64,000 bases of DNA from Shewanella metallivivens (GCF_028750675.1 NZ_JAQQPZ010000002.1:1800-65799), one strand, 5' to 3'; counted from the first letter of the stretch, positions 1 through 8,286 are shown. The notes: generated by a model from the letters alone, not told the origin. Numbers and translations are program-made.

Positions 1-93
1 TTTTGCACAGTTAGTTTCAGGCTCATTTAGGGTGTAAATCTTATAGCATAAAACAAACCGATTAATTAGGATGTGTCATCGGCCAAGGCCAAT

Positions 94-153
94 GTCCAAC
101 AAGCGATTTATGCCTGGCAAACTGCGCAACGCATAAATACTAAAACGTTATAT
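94..153 (-). other. attC-like recombination site (tentative)
   Basis: Read on the minus strand this 60-nt stretch starts ATATAAC, has an 8-bp perfect inverted repeat (ATTTATGC/GCATAAAT at 106-113 and 131-138) and ends GTTGGAC, which fits the integron core consensus GTTRRRY. It lies just downstream of the toxin gene, where a cassette's attC would be. The left core fits RYYYAAC imperfectly, and no integrase gene is in the window, so this is an inference. Confidence 0.3.
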
Positions 154-156
154 TTT

Positions 157-450
157 TCAGAGCGCGCGGTTAACATCCATACTTTTGTGAAATATTCTTA
201 CAATCAAAATTTGTTTTAATTGGTGCTCTTTATAATAAATGACGTGGCTACCTTGAGGACGTTTTCGGTAACCTTCTCTTATATAATCGCAATTAACTCC
301 TAGCATTGGCTCACCTGCTAGTTGATGGAAAGTATTATCTAACAGTTTTAAGTAATCATTCCTTTGCGATGTTCCCCAAGTTAATTGAGTATATTTGGCT
401 ATTTTAACTAAATCATTTTTGGCTTTATTTGATAATTCAAATTTCGACAT
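157..450 (-). CDS. parE: ParE/RelE-family toxin of a type II toxin-antitoxin pair
   Basis: This 97-residue basic protein has the layout of ParE/RelE-fold toxins: an N-terminal helix pair (SNKAKNDLVKIAKYT, then TWG), a central region with RPQGSHVIYY, and a C-terminal strand ILIVRIFHKSMD. ParE proteins of this family act on DNA gyrase, but the target of this one is not shown by the sequence. Its ATG overlaps the stop of the upstream antitoxin gene by one base (TAATG), as expected for a translationally coupled operon. The partner is a ParD-like protein. It sits in IS/integron-like debris, so it was probably acquired horizontally. Family call firm, cellular target inferred. Confidence 0.85.
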   Translation of the reverse strand: MSKFELSNKAKNDLVKIAKYTQLTWGTSQRNDYLKLLDNTFHQLAGEPMLGVNCDYIREGYRKRPQGSHVIYYKEHQLKQILIVRIFHKSMDVNRAL

Positions 451-689
451 TAGCGGTTATCTTTATCCAGCTCAGAAATCAAAGAGTCATATGAATAATC
501 TGCGACGCCACTGTTTTCACCTTCAGCTAGCATATTGCGTAAATTCATTATCTTTGTTTCCTGATCTTCTAAGACTCTTAAACCGGCGCGCACAACTTCA
601 CTTGCTGAACCATAGCGACCTGACTTAAGTTGCTTATTTATAAACTGATCAAAATGTTCGCCTAGTGTTACGCTCGTATTTTTAGCCAT
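450..689 (-). CDS. parD: ParD-family antitoxin
   Basis: A 79-residue protein starting MAKNTSVTLGEHF, typical of CopG/ParD-like ribbon-helix-helix antitoxins: an N-terminal beta-strand (TSVTLG), two helices containing the GRYGSASEVVRAGLRVLE motif, and an acidic C-terminal tail (about residues 50-79) that would wrap the toxin. A longer reading frame extends 21 codons upstream, but that extension is AT-rich with hydrophobic residues unlike the family, and it runs through the likely operator, so the ATG at 687-689 is preferred. It is expected to neutralise the neighbouring ParE and to repress its own operon. Confidence 0.85.
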   Translation of the reverse strand: MAKNTSVTLGEHFDQFINKQLKSGRYGSASEVVRAGLRVLEDQETKIMNLRNMLAEGENSGVADYSYDSLISELDKDNR

Positions 690-707
690 AATGTAAAACC
701 CTATCGA

Positions 708-732
708 TACCAATATATATTGAATTATGGTA
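708..732 (-). promoter_or_regulatory. Imperfect palindrome upstream of parDE, likely autoregulatory operator
   Basis: An imperfect inverted repeat with TACCA at one end and TGGTA at the other flanks an AT-rich centre, about 20 bp upstream of the parD start. Ribbon-helix-helix antitoxins usually bind such palindromes in their own promoter. Binding here is inferred from position only. Confidence 0.4.
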
Positions 733-752
733 TAAAAAATATGGCAAGGCAA

Positions 753-1223
753 TTAAACGGACAAAAACAGTTGGTTTTTTGTTCGTGCCTCGCTTATTTT
801 AACCAATAGTTTTAAGCCGCTTATTGCAGCGTTGAACTAAGCCGCTGCGCGGAGCCCAAAAGCCAGTCATTTGAACCACACTTACCTTAGTGGATTTCCC
901 ACTATCAAGGAGGTAAGTCTGTCACCCTCCCTTAAAATCAGAATGTGTTAAATAGAGTTTTCCATTTACACTAACCCCAATGGCTATTACCTCGAAAAAC
1001 GCTATAAACCCGCCTAAATTACCCCTAAAGCGCACTGAAAAATTTACAAAAGGGCAAGTTAAGTAATAATCTAAAAATGACTAAACGATTGAATCAAAAT
1101 ATAAACTCAGATATTGTTTATTCATTAATCAACATGAGTTAAAACGAGTAATTCTACAGGCTCGTTAGCTGGCAAATCATAAGCATGGATATAAGGATCA
1201 CCTAAGCACAAAGGATGCGTAAA
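753..1223. other. Non-coding debris between parD and the next gene
   Basis: No convincing gene. It contains a hairpin at 880-918 (arms ACTTACCT/AGGTAAGT with an inner AGTGG/CCACT pair) and a 41-bp repeat shared with the island near 45.95 kb. On the minus strand, GTTCAAC at 832-838 and an imperfect GTTTAAT at 752-758 could be the two ends of an attC-like site upstream of parD, but the fit is weak. Confidence 0.4.
914..954 (+). repeat. Copy 1 of a 41-bp repeat, probable transposase 3' end
   Basis: This matches 45953-45993 at 39 of 41 positions. In the frame starting AAG at 915 it reads KSVTLP-stop, and the other copy reads the same peptide with a synonymous Val codon change (GTC against GTA). 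That suggests both are the C-terminal end and 3' flank of the same lost gene, most likely a transposase. Confidence 0.6.
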
Positions 1224-1526
1224 ATGAGCAAAGTGATTAAGTCAACACATGCGACCATACAAAATGGTGCGGCAAAATCAGATGGGAAGCTAACTCTTTC
1301 AGAGAGGCATATCAGCTTCGAGCCATACAATAAACAACTTGGTCTCGGCCCATACTGTTATGAGCGATCTCAAATATTGAGTGTTAAAAAGTCTAAGGCG
1401 AAGGGGGCGGGGATCTTACCTTTGTCTTCTGACGCTATTGAGATTCAATACAAAGATAACCAAAGCCAAACGTTTATTTTGGCAAGTAAGGATGAGTGGT
1501 TGGCTCTATTGAGCGTAGCCAGCTAA
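1224..1526 (+). CDS. Small conserved-looking protein of unknown function, PH-like
   Basis: A 100-residue soluble protein with no signal peptide or membrane segment. The alternation of short strands with a final helix (SKDEWLALLSVAS) is reminiscent of bacterial PH/GRAM-type domains, but I do not recognise a named family. An ATG three codons earlier (1215) overlaps the AAGGA ribosome-binding site at 1211-1215, so the ATG at 1224, eight bases downstream of it, is the better start. The stop codon overlaps the first core of an attC-like site, a layout typical of integron cassette genes. Function unknown. Confidence 0.6.
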   Translation: MSKVIKSTHATIQNGAAKSDGKLTLSERHISFEPYNKQLGLGPYCYERSQILSVKKSKAKGAGILPLSSDAIEIQYKDNQSQTFILASKDEWLALLSVAS

Positions 1527-1659
1527 CAAGCGTATCAAGTCGCTACCCTGAAAAGCGGGGCGCTGGGACATAAAATACGCGTTGATTAGTTTTGGTGCTT
1601 CGCCAAGTTTAAACCAATCGCCGCTACGATTTGCTGCCCCTGATGCGGGCGTTGGTATG
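1520..1659 (+). other. attC-like region following the orphan gene (tentative)
   Basis: The stretch begins AGCTAACAAGCG, overlapping the preceding stop codon, and ends in a segment (GCCCC..GCGGGCGTTGGTA) that resembles the distal end of Vibrio-type attC repeats. The two ends are loosely complementary (AAC..GCG..ATCA against the reverse complement AAC..CGC..ATCA). The terminal GTT core does not match GTTRRRY fully. A folding test against known attC models is needed to decide. Confidence 0.3.
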
Positions 1660-2089
1660 TATGTATAATAATGGGTGGCAAATATTTCCTTGTTAAGCGC
1701 CAATAAGGTGTCATTGTTGGTAAAATCAAGTGCAGGCGATATAGCTTAAATAGTATTTGTCATACTGATGATGGTGATAAGTCATTGCTTCATTAGCTAT
1801 ATCATTCACGGTCATGCTCGCTTCTCTTTTTAATAAGCATCTGGTTAGACGTTCAACTCACCTAATTACGCGACTTATTCTGTTAAGTATCGTTGTTCAT
1901 CAAACACCGTTTTGTTCTTCAGCATGAAATAGACTCAGCGGCCAGGCTTATGGGCCAGTGCAGACAATTATTCTTTTTTGTAATCGATTAAGGTAGTTAC
2001 GTGCTTTTTAAGATAATGGTTGGTCAGGTCTCCTTTAAGATTTTTCTGGATAGATGAAAGGGGCAGTGTTCAGTTGCACTGGCTCAGAC
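1660..2089. other. Non-coding debris upstream of the AraC gene's 3' end
   Basis: No supported complete gene. Features seen: a perfect 9-bp inverted repeat GATATAGCT/AGCTATATC (1738-1746 and 1795-1803), adjoining GTTAGAC and GTTCAAC heptamers at 1844-1857 that fit integron core consensus in either orientation, and a short minus-strand frame listed separately that resembles a transposase tail. Confidence 0.4.
1875..1934 (-). pseudogene. Possible transposase C-terminal remnant
   Basis: The minus strand has a short open frame ending VYFMLKNKTVFDEQRYLTE-stop. The pattern resembles the C-terminal tail of some transposases, perhaps the IS110 group, but the family identification is from general appearance only. 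Upstream of it the frame is closed by TGA, so if real it is a degraded fragment. It supports the view that this end of the window is IS debris. Confidence 0.25.
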
Positions 2090-3100
2090 TTATGTTTGGC
2101 GCTTAATACGCTGCCTGTACTGGCTTGGGGTCATCCCGTACCATCTAATGTAGCTTCGGGTGAAAGCACTTTGGTTACTGTAGCCAAGTAATGCAGATAT
2201 GTCGTTTAAACTGTAGTGGGTGCTGTGTAAATATTGATTTGCATGATGCAGTTTAATGGCTTCAAGTGTGTCACTAAATGATATAGAAGCGTGTTTTAAG
2301 CGTCGACGAAATGTTGCAGTGGAGTACCCCATAGCCTTTGCAATTGTACTCAAGTTAGTGGTGCTACTAGCCAAATATAACGGCAAGATTGCCTCTAATT
2401 GTGCTTTTAAAGAGGGTTCAGGCTTGCGTTCTATCATCAGGTTTGGTGCTTCAACCTGCACATCTTTTATGTTGACCTTGAGAATATCACTGCTAAATAC
2501 TAAGCGTATGGAATCTGAACCAAATGCCACGGGGCAGCCAAAAAACTCGATGTGTTTCTTTTGTAACTTGGCATCATGTTCTTCTCGGGTAAAGTAACAA
2601 CCTCGTATGGGAAATCTACCAACCATTAAGTTTCTGATTATCGATACGCAACTGGCGAGCAAGTAATTTTGAAATTGTTGCCTATGTATTAATTGCGGCA
2701 TTTCAACGTGAAAAATCAGCTCTAATAGCGCCGAACTCGTTCTCACTTCAATATGTAAACCAGAGGTAATGATGTCGAAATAGTTAAGTATTCGATGCAG
2801 GGCTTCGCCAAAGGTGTTACATCCTTCTAAAAGCATAAATACCGGCCCGAGTGTATCAATTGACTGTCTCGCCGCGAGCTCAAAGGCAATTTCAGGGTAA
2901 TTAAATTGGTTTGCCGCCTCTTCTAACAAACGGATGAATTTGTCGAATGCGACTAATTTGTTTTTTTGTGTGACGTCCTCAACGGGCAGTTCAACGGCTT
3001 GACAAAGCGCAGTGAGATCACCTCCATGTAACTGAACTAATTTAGGAAACTCGTGCAGAAAGCTGTTTAACAAATAAGGACTGTTATGAAGTTTGTGCAT
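2090..3100 (-). CDS. AraC-family transcriptional regulator of the adjacent molybdoenzyme
   Basis: A 336-residue regulator. Residues about 20-200 resemble the arabinose-binding-like N-terminal domain found in OruR-type AraC proteins; residues about 240-334 form the double helix-turn-helix domain, with NLSTIAKAMGYSTATFRRRL as the first HTH and SLNDISALLGYSNQSAFTRSY as the second, ending GMTPSQYR. It is transcribed divergently from the molybdopterin enzyme, and two perfect direct repeats of the length and spacing usual for AraC dimers lie between them. It probably activates that enzyme in response to a small molecule, but the ligand is unknown. Confidence 0.85.
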   Translation of the reverse strand: MHKLHNSPYLLNSFLHEFPKLVQLHGGDLTALCQAVELPVEDVTQKNKLVAFDKFIRLLEEAANQFNYPEIAFELAARQSIDTLGPVFMLLEGCNTFGEALHRILNYFDIITSGLHIEVRTSSALLELIFHVEMPQLIHRQQFQNYLLASCVSIIRNLMVGRFPIRGCYFTREEHDAKLQKKHIEFFGCPVAFGSDSIRLVFSSDILKVNIKDVQVEAPNLMIERKPEPSLKAQLEAILPLYLASSTTNLSTIAKAMGYSTATFRRRLKHASISFSDTLEAIKLHHANQYLHSTHYSLNDISALLGYSNQSAFTRSYIRWYGMTPSQYRQRIKRQT

Positions 3101-3142
3101 GCTTTACTCGCTAAGCTGTCGTGAATGTGGCTAACACGATCA

Positions 3143-3181
3143 GTGAACACAAATGGTAAAAGTGTGAACACAAATGGTAAA
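3143..3181 (+). promoter_or_regulatory. Two perfect 18-bp direct repeats, candidate AraC-type operator
   Basis: GTGAACACAAATGGTAAA occurs at 3143-3160 and again at 3164-3181, so the starts are exactly 21 bp (two helical turns) apart. Tandem direct repeats at this pitch are the classic target of AraC-family regulators. They lie 75 bp upstream of the molybdoenzyme ATG and 43 bp from the regulator's own start, so they could serve both promoters. Confidence 0.7.
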
Positions 3182-3255
3182 TATAGCAGGTTATTTATTG
3201 TTAGTCTTACTGTCACTCGACTTATTAACTACTTGTTAACATTGAGGGCAGCCTA

Positions 3256-5445
3256 ATGACGGAAACCAAACATGTATTATGCGCAACCTGTGATATCTCT
3301 TGCCAACTTGTTGCCACAAGAAAAGCGGGCGAGGCTCACTTTAAGTTAACTGGAGACTACGACAACCCTATGGCTCCAGGGGCTATTTGTGCAAAAGGCA
3401 GTTTGGCACAGACAACGTTTGAGCATCCTAACCGTCTGCTTAAGCCCCTTAAACGTGTAGGCCAAAGAGGTGAAGGTAAATGGCAAGAAGTGAGCTGGGA
3501 CCAAGCGCTTGATGAGATAGCTGATAAACTGAAAAAAGTGATTGCACAATATGGCCCAGAAGCCTTTGTGGTAACCAGTGGCCCCTGGAATAGTTCAACC
3601 GAATCGGGCATGACACGAAGGTTTATGAACTTGTTGGGCACACCTAATTATCTTTCTCCTGTTGCACTTTGCCTTGGTAATACCGCCGCGGTGAACAGGC
3701 TCACCTATGGTTGGATGCCGCTTCCTGATTTTGAAAACACTCAGTGTGTGGTGGTTATGGGCCATAATACCAACAGCCAAAGTTGGGTATGGGAATACAT
3801 TAGGCTGAAACTGGCAGAAAAACGCGGTGCAAAATTGATTGTTTTTGATCCCAGACTCAGCGCACAAGCGCAAAGGGCTGATATTCATTTACCCGTGAAA
3901 CCCGGCACAGATGTGGCAATGTGCATGGGTTGGATTAACGTGATTATTTCTGAAAAGCTCTACGATAAACAATTTGTTGAACAGTGGTGCATCGGCTTTG
4001 ATGCACTAGAAAAAAGAGTCAAGCAAGATTTTTCACTGGAGACAGTTTCGCAAATCACTGGGGTCTCTGTCGCGCTTATTCGCGAGTCCGCACGCATGTA
4101 TGCTCAAGCAAATGGTGCCATTATTCCTTGGTCACCTATTACTGATCAACATGTGAGTAGCACTTCTGCCATTCGTGCGATTTCAATATTGCGAGCGATT
4201 ACAGGCAATCTTGATAAACCTGGCGGTGAAATGTTGATGGGGTCACATTCTGAAGTGATCCCAGAGTCTCAGCTTGAGCTCACAGAGCTATTGTCAGAAG
4301 CACAAAAGAAAAAACAGTTAGGTTATGACAAGCATCCGGTATTTACATTTAAGGCTGCTGACTTACTCAAACAATACAGTGAAAAAGTCTTTGGCGAGGC
4401 GTACCCAAACTTGGTAAAAGGCACGCATATGGCTGTACCATCGCCAACGTTTAGTGCAATGGCCTACGGCGACCCGTACCCGGTAAAAGCATTTTTTGCG
4501 ATCGCCAATAACGCCTTGATGGGTTATGGCAACCAACATTTAATAAAAAAAGCGATGCTCAACCAAGATCTAAACGTGTGTTTTGAGCAATTTATGACGC
4601 CGACAGCCAATTTATGTGACTACGTATTGCCTGGCGACTCGTGGATGGAGCGCCCTAATTTGATGGATACCTACAACTGGGCCACGATGATGATGACCTC
4701 TAATCAATTGTATAAGCCGCCAGGAGAGTGTCGCAATGTTTATGATTTTTGGCATGGTTTGGCGCATCGAATGGGCTTGGGTGAGTATTTTCCTTGGCAG
4801 TCGATTAATGAGTTATTTGATTACCGATTAACCCCGATGGGGATGGATTTTGAGTCGTTCAAAAACAAGTATAAGCTCAAACTTGAGGGCTATAAATACT
4901 ATCGCTATCGTGACACAGGCTTTGCGACACCCAGTGGCAAAGTAGAGCTTTATTCGTCGGTTTTAGAAACACTAGGATGCGATCCTTTGCCTTACTACCG
5001 AAATATTGAGGTGTGTGATGAGTACCCACTGAAACTGTTTGTTGGGCTGCGCGAGCCGCAGTTTTTTCAATCTGGCCAGCGTCATAATCGAGTGCTGAGA
5101 AGGCGAAATAAGTTCCCTAGAACATTTATGCACCCTAATGATGCCAAAAAGTATGGGCTAAAAGAAAATGACTGGGCAACCATTGAAACAATTGTGGGTA
5201 AAATCCACATGTTAGTGACCTTTAGAGACGAATTTCCCGAAGGTCTGATCCGTGTGCCCCATGGCTGGTGGCTGCCAGAGGAAAAGGATCTTGGCGCATT
5301 TGAGCATAACGATGCCATTATTATCCCTGATTCCGATGATTATCTAGACAAGGAGCAGGGCATTCCGCATCTCAAAGGTGTCCCCTGCAAGATTTACTTA
5401 CGTAAAGATAAGCGTGAATACATTAATCTGGAGGGCGTGCAATGA
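3256..5445 (+). CDS. Acetylene-hydratase-like molybdopterin/tungstopterin enzyme
   Basis: A 729-residue DMSO-reductase-family protein with no Tat signal, so cytoplasmic. C9, C12, C16 and C45 form the 4Fe-4S site, D13 directly follows C12, K47 follows the fourth Cys, and C139 (VALCLGNTAAVNRL) is placed to ligate Mo or W. Further hallmarks are W177, W292 (IIPWSPITDQ) and the GDSWMER segment near 463. From memory, Pelobacter acetylenicus acetylene hydratase has C9/C12/D13/C16/C46/K48/C141/W179/W293 and about 730 residues, so the match is close in position and length. No electron-transfer or membrane subunit is encoded nearby, which suits a single-subunit, possibly non-redox enzyme. The substrate cannot be read from sequence; an uncharacterised oxidoreductase of the same clade is the alternative. 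Confidence 0.75.
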   Translation: MTETKHVLCATCDISCQLVATRKAGEAHFKLTGDYDNPMAPGAICAKGSLAQTTFEHPNRLLKPLKRVGQRGEGKWQEVSWDQALDEIADKLKKVIAQYGPEAFVVTSGPWNSSTESGMTRRFMNLLGTPNYLSPVALCLGNTAAVNRLTYGWMPLPDFENTQCVVVMGHNTNSQSWVWEYIRLKLAEKRGAKLIVFDPRLSAQAQRADIHLPVKPGTDVAMCMGWINVIISEKLYDKQFVEQWCIGFDALEKRVKQDFSLETVSQITGVSVALIRESARMYAQANGAIIPWSPITDQHVSSTSAIRAISILRAITGNLDKPGGEMLMGSHSEVIPESQLELTELLSEAQKKKQLGYDKHPVFTFKAADLLKQYSEKVFGEAYPNLVKGTHMAVPSPTFSAMAYGDPYPVKAFFAIANNALMGYGNQHLIKKAMLNQDLNVCFEQFMTPTANLCDYVLPGDSWMERPNLMDTYNWATMMMTSNQLYKPPGECRNVYDFWHGLAHRMGLGEYFPWQSINELFDYRLTPMGMDFESFKNKYKLKLEGYKYYRYRDTGFATPSGKVELYSSVLETLGCDPLPYYRNIEVCDEYPLKLFVGLREPQFFQSGQRHNRVLRRRNKFPRTFMHPNDAKKYGLKENDWATIETIVGKIHMLVTFRDEFPEGLIRVPHGWWLPEEKDLGAFEHNDAIIIPDSDDYLDKEQGIPHLKGVPCKIYLRKDKREYINLEGVQ

Positions 5446-5645
5446 AGCAGAGGTTGAATGTCTTTAAGGCTGAGATGATGATGAAAGTGGCTGGTTTTAT
5501 TTGCCAGAATCACACAAACCCCGCCATGAATAGGATTGCTAAAACACTAGGCTGGTTTAACAGAAAAAGATATGGGGCTCATGCCCTAGACTTTCTGGTC
5601 AGCGAGGATTCAATTGACCTGATAAGTGACGATGAATATGAGTAA
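5442..5645 (+). CDS. 67-residue protein translationally coupled to the molybdoenzyme
   Basis: Its ATG overlaps the molybdoenzyme stop codon (ATGA), which argues for a real, coupled gene despite the short length. The protein has a basic N-terminal two thirds (KQRLNVFKAEMMMK, FNRKRYG) and an acidic tail (SEDSIDLISDDEYE). It has a single cysteine, no metal-binding motif, no signal peptide and no clear membrane segment. I do not recognise a family. An accessory or cofactor-insertion helper for the upstream enzyme is possible from context only. Confidence 0.6.
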   Translation: MKQRLNVFKAEMMMKVAGFICQNHTNPAMNRIAKTLGWFNRKRYGAHALDFLVSEDSIDLISDDEYE

Positions 5646-5910
5646 AAGTGTTATCTCGTTGACTCGTAACATGGTCATATTTAGTTTGATGTTATCTTAA
5701 ATGCTGATCAGCAAAAATCGCCCTTTGTTCCCATGCCTGTGTTTTATATGTTCAGTTGCGGAACATAACGAAACTCAGGCAAATCAGGCTAAGCCGTGTA
5801 CTAATGGGTTCGTTCGCATCGTTGTGCTTATGAAAACGGTTAAAGACGGTACCAATGAGTTAATCGTATAAGAGTCGGATTGGTATTAAACCTGAACGCT
5901 TTGTTGCAAG

Positions 5911-6111
5911 CTATTCGTAAAAATCGAGTGGGATGAGGTTTTGATAAACGTAATAACCTAGTGGGCCCATTAACAAACTGAGCATTGACCAGACGATTCG
6001 TTGGGAATTTTTGATGTGTGCTTTTGAGGTAAAAGCGCGATAGCAAAAGTGAATATGCAACATCAATAATGCGATAAGCATAAAGACTAACGTAATATCC
6101 ATATTGTTCAT
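5911..6111 (-). CDS. Small inner-membrane protein with PLDc_N-like segment
   Basis: A 66-residue protein with two membrane segments: residues about 6-23 (LVFMLIALLMLHIHFCY) and about 39-57 (VWSMLSLLMGPLGYYVY). The second, with its W...GPLGYYVYQN pattern, resembles the PLDc_N (phospholipase D nuclease N-terminal) segment found in many short membrane proteins of unknown role. It stands alone on the minus strand between the molybdoenzyme locus and the GST gene. No function can be assigned. Confidence 0.6.
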   Translation of the reverse strand: MNNMDITLVFMLIALLMLHIHFCYRAFTSKAHIKNSQRIVWSMLSLLMGPLGYYVYQNLIPLDFYE

Positions 6112-6269
6112 GTCATGTTCCTTTGCATGCTAGCAATGACTTCGTTAAGTGTAAGCCTAAGTTGAGATACTGCATATAAAAAATCAACATCCATATGCTT
6201 CTTGCAGTAAATCATTCTTACCTCACATAATTTACTGCAATTTAAGTCAGAATAATAGTCTGTAAATCA

Positions 6270-7004
6270 TTAAATATTCATAATTTTTTCATTTTTACAC
6301 AAAGGTATGATTTTTACATTTTGTTGTTGCGATTGTTTGAGCTGCATCATACTTCTTTCGGGTAACCACAATGAGTACTTATGCATGACGGCTTGAAATA
6401 GCGAACTGTTGACTAAAAGAGTTAACCAGCGATAGACATTGGGGTAGGGTAAAGCGTTAAACCAAACTGGTTCGACATTCGCAAACTGACGAATAAACGG
6501 AAAAATAGCAAAATCCGCCATGGTTGGGCTATCTGCACATAAAAATGCTTGTTGAGCTAATTTACTTTCTAATAATTGTAAAAATATTTCTGCCTGTTGG
6601 CGATACCAATTTTGGCTCTGTTCGGGAAACCTATCTGCATATTTGTATTTATCTAACCAGGGTTTAAAGTCATTGTCATTAGCATTTATCCAGATCATCG
6701 TTTGTGGTTTTGACAGCCAATCGAGCAATGTTTGGTATGCATCGGGTGTTAGCCAGGGAGAACTCAGGTCTGGGTATTGAGCCAATGAAAACTGCATTAT
6801 TTCAATACTTTCTGCAATCACTTGTTGCTCAGAGGTGATTAACACCGGCACGGTTCCTTTTGCTGATACATTGAGCATCTCTTGCGGTTTATTTTTAAGT
6901 TCAATCTCACGCACGCTAGGGTTTAACTGGCTTAAGTGCAAACCAATACGGGCTCGCATGGCATAGGGGCATCGACGAAACGTGTACAAAATAGCTGAAT
7001 TCAT
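6270..7004 (-). CDS. Glutathione S-transferase family protein
   Basis: A 244-residue protein with an N-terminal thioredoxin-like GST domain (MNSAILYTFRRCPYAMRARIGL, then KGTVPVLI and AESIEIM for glutathione binding) and an all-helical C-terminal domain containing the conserved SPTMADFAIFPFIRQF motif. CPYAM at the active site is of the glutaredoxin-2/omega kind, so thiol-transferase activity is possible. The reading frame extends 25 codons upstream, but that extension is not part of the domain, and the ATG at 7002-7004 directly starts it. The tail of about 30 residues after the domain is lysine/glutamine-rich and unusual. Confidence 0.85.
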   Translation of the reverse strand: MNSAILYTFRRCPYAMRARIGLHLSQLNPSVREIELKNKPQEMLNVSAKGTVPVLITSEQQVIAESIEIMQFSLAQYPDLSSPWLTPDAYQTLLDWLSKPQTMIWINANDNDFKPWLDKYKYADRFPEQSQNWYRQQAEIFLQLLESKLAQQAFLCADSPTMADFAIFPFIRQFANVEPVWFNALPYPNVYRWLTLLVNSSLFQAVMHKYSLWLPERSMMQLKQSQQQNVKIIPLCKNEKIMNI

Positions 7005-7244
7005 AAAGCAACTTATTAAATAGTGATGATAGTGAGTAATGTGAATTGCCGTAAATAAAAGTGGGTTAACAATATGCACTTTAACAATACAGTTTAAGGC
7101 TAATTTACTTGCAAATCGAATTTATGAGTGTGTTTTAATTGTGATTTAGGTATACTTTCCGCCGTTTTTTTTGACTTAGCGCATGGTGCGCTGTCTTTAT
7201 ATATGCACTGGAAATTAAGTTCCAGCCAGCGGAGTTGTCATTGT

Positions 7245-8261
7245 ATGCAAGACATTAATATAGACCCAACATCCCCAGTTCAAGTCGTTGTGTGTGCCCT
7301 TTATAAGTTTGTTGCTTTGCCTCATTTTGAGTCAATTCGTCAGCCGTTATTGGCTGTGATGGAGCAAAACGAGGTGAAAGGCACATTATTACTGGCACAA
7401 GAAGGCATTAACGGTACCGTTGCTAGCTCACAGCAGGGGATCGATAACCTACTTAGTTGGTTAGACCAGCAACCGGGCCTAGATAATATTGTCACTAAGC
7501 TGTCTTTTGATGATGAAATGCCGTTTTATCGCACCAAAGTAAAGCTGAAAAAAGAAATTGTGACCATGGGCGTTGAAGGGATTGACCCGCGTAAAGTGGT
7601 GGGAACATACGTTAAGCCTAAAGACTGGAATGCACTGATTTCAGATCCTGATGTGGTCTTGGTTGATACCCGTAACGATTACGAAGTGAAAATCGGCACC
7701 TTTAAAAATGCGGTTAACCCCGTTACCGAAACTTTTCGTGAGTTTCCTGAGTACGTAAAACAGAATCTTGATCCTGCCAAACATAAAAAAGTGGCGATGT
7801 TTTGTACTGGCGGTATTCGCTGTGAAAAATCAACCGCGTATTTAAAAGAGCAGGGCTTTGATGAGGTGTATCACCTTGAAGGCGGCATTTTAAAGTATCT
7901 TGAAGAAGTTGAACAAGAGCAAAGCATGTGGGAAGGCGAGTGTTTTGTGTTTGATAACCGCGTGGCGGTTAATCACAGCCTAGAGAAAGGTCAATATGAC
8001 CAATGTAATGCTTGTCGCATGCCGATCACCGAAGAAGAAAAGCTGACCGAAGCGTATGTACAAGGTGTGAGTTGTCCGCATTGTATTGACAAAATTCCTG
8101 CTGAGCAGCGTCAACGTTTTATTGAGCGTGAACGCCAAGTGCAATTGGCGTTGCAACGGGGTGAAGCACATATCGGTAGCGACGTTAATCAAGTGATTGA
8201 AGCGCGCCGTCAGAAAAAGGAAGCACAGCGTAAAGCGCAAGAGAAAGTGAATAAAAAATAA
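7245..8261 (+). CDS. trhO: tRNA uridine(34) hydroxylase TrhO (YceA/UPF0176)
   Basis: A 338-residue protein. An N-terminal domain (residues about 10-110, with [15 protein letters not shown]) precedes a rhodanese domain (about 125-225) whose active-site loop is [11 protein letters not shown] with C187 and C193, and a C-terminal cysteine-containing region ([12 protein letters not shown]). TrhO hydroxylates U34 of several tRNAs, giving ho5U. The frame is open 39 codons further upstream, but family members begin at MQDINID, where GGAG lies ten bases upstream. It is monocistronic with a strong terminator behind it. Confidence 0.92.
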   Translation: MQDINIDPTSPVQVVVCALYKFVALPHFESIRQPLLAVMEQNEVKGTLLLAQEGINGTVASSQQGIDNLLSWLDQQPGLDNIVTKLSFDDEMPFYRTKVKLKKEIVTMGVEGIDPRKVVGTYVKPKDWNALISDPDVVLVDTRNDYEVKIGTFKNAVNPVTETFREFPEYVKQNLDPAKHKKVAMFCTGGIRCEKSTAYLKEQGFDEVYHLEGGILKYLEEVEQEQSMWEGECFVFDNRVAVNHSLEKGQYDQCNACRMPITEEEKLTEAYVQGVSCPHCIDKIPAEQRQRFIERERQVQLALQRGEAHIGSDVNQVIEARRQKKEAQRKAQEKVNKK

Positions 8262-8286
8262 CGCCTACTACGCCTTATTTAAAATG

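Noticed and set aside
1506..1703. Minus-strand 65-residue ORF
   Set aside because: It coincides with the attC-like stretch and has no ribosome-binding site or recognisable sequence; such frames commonly arise across attC repeats.
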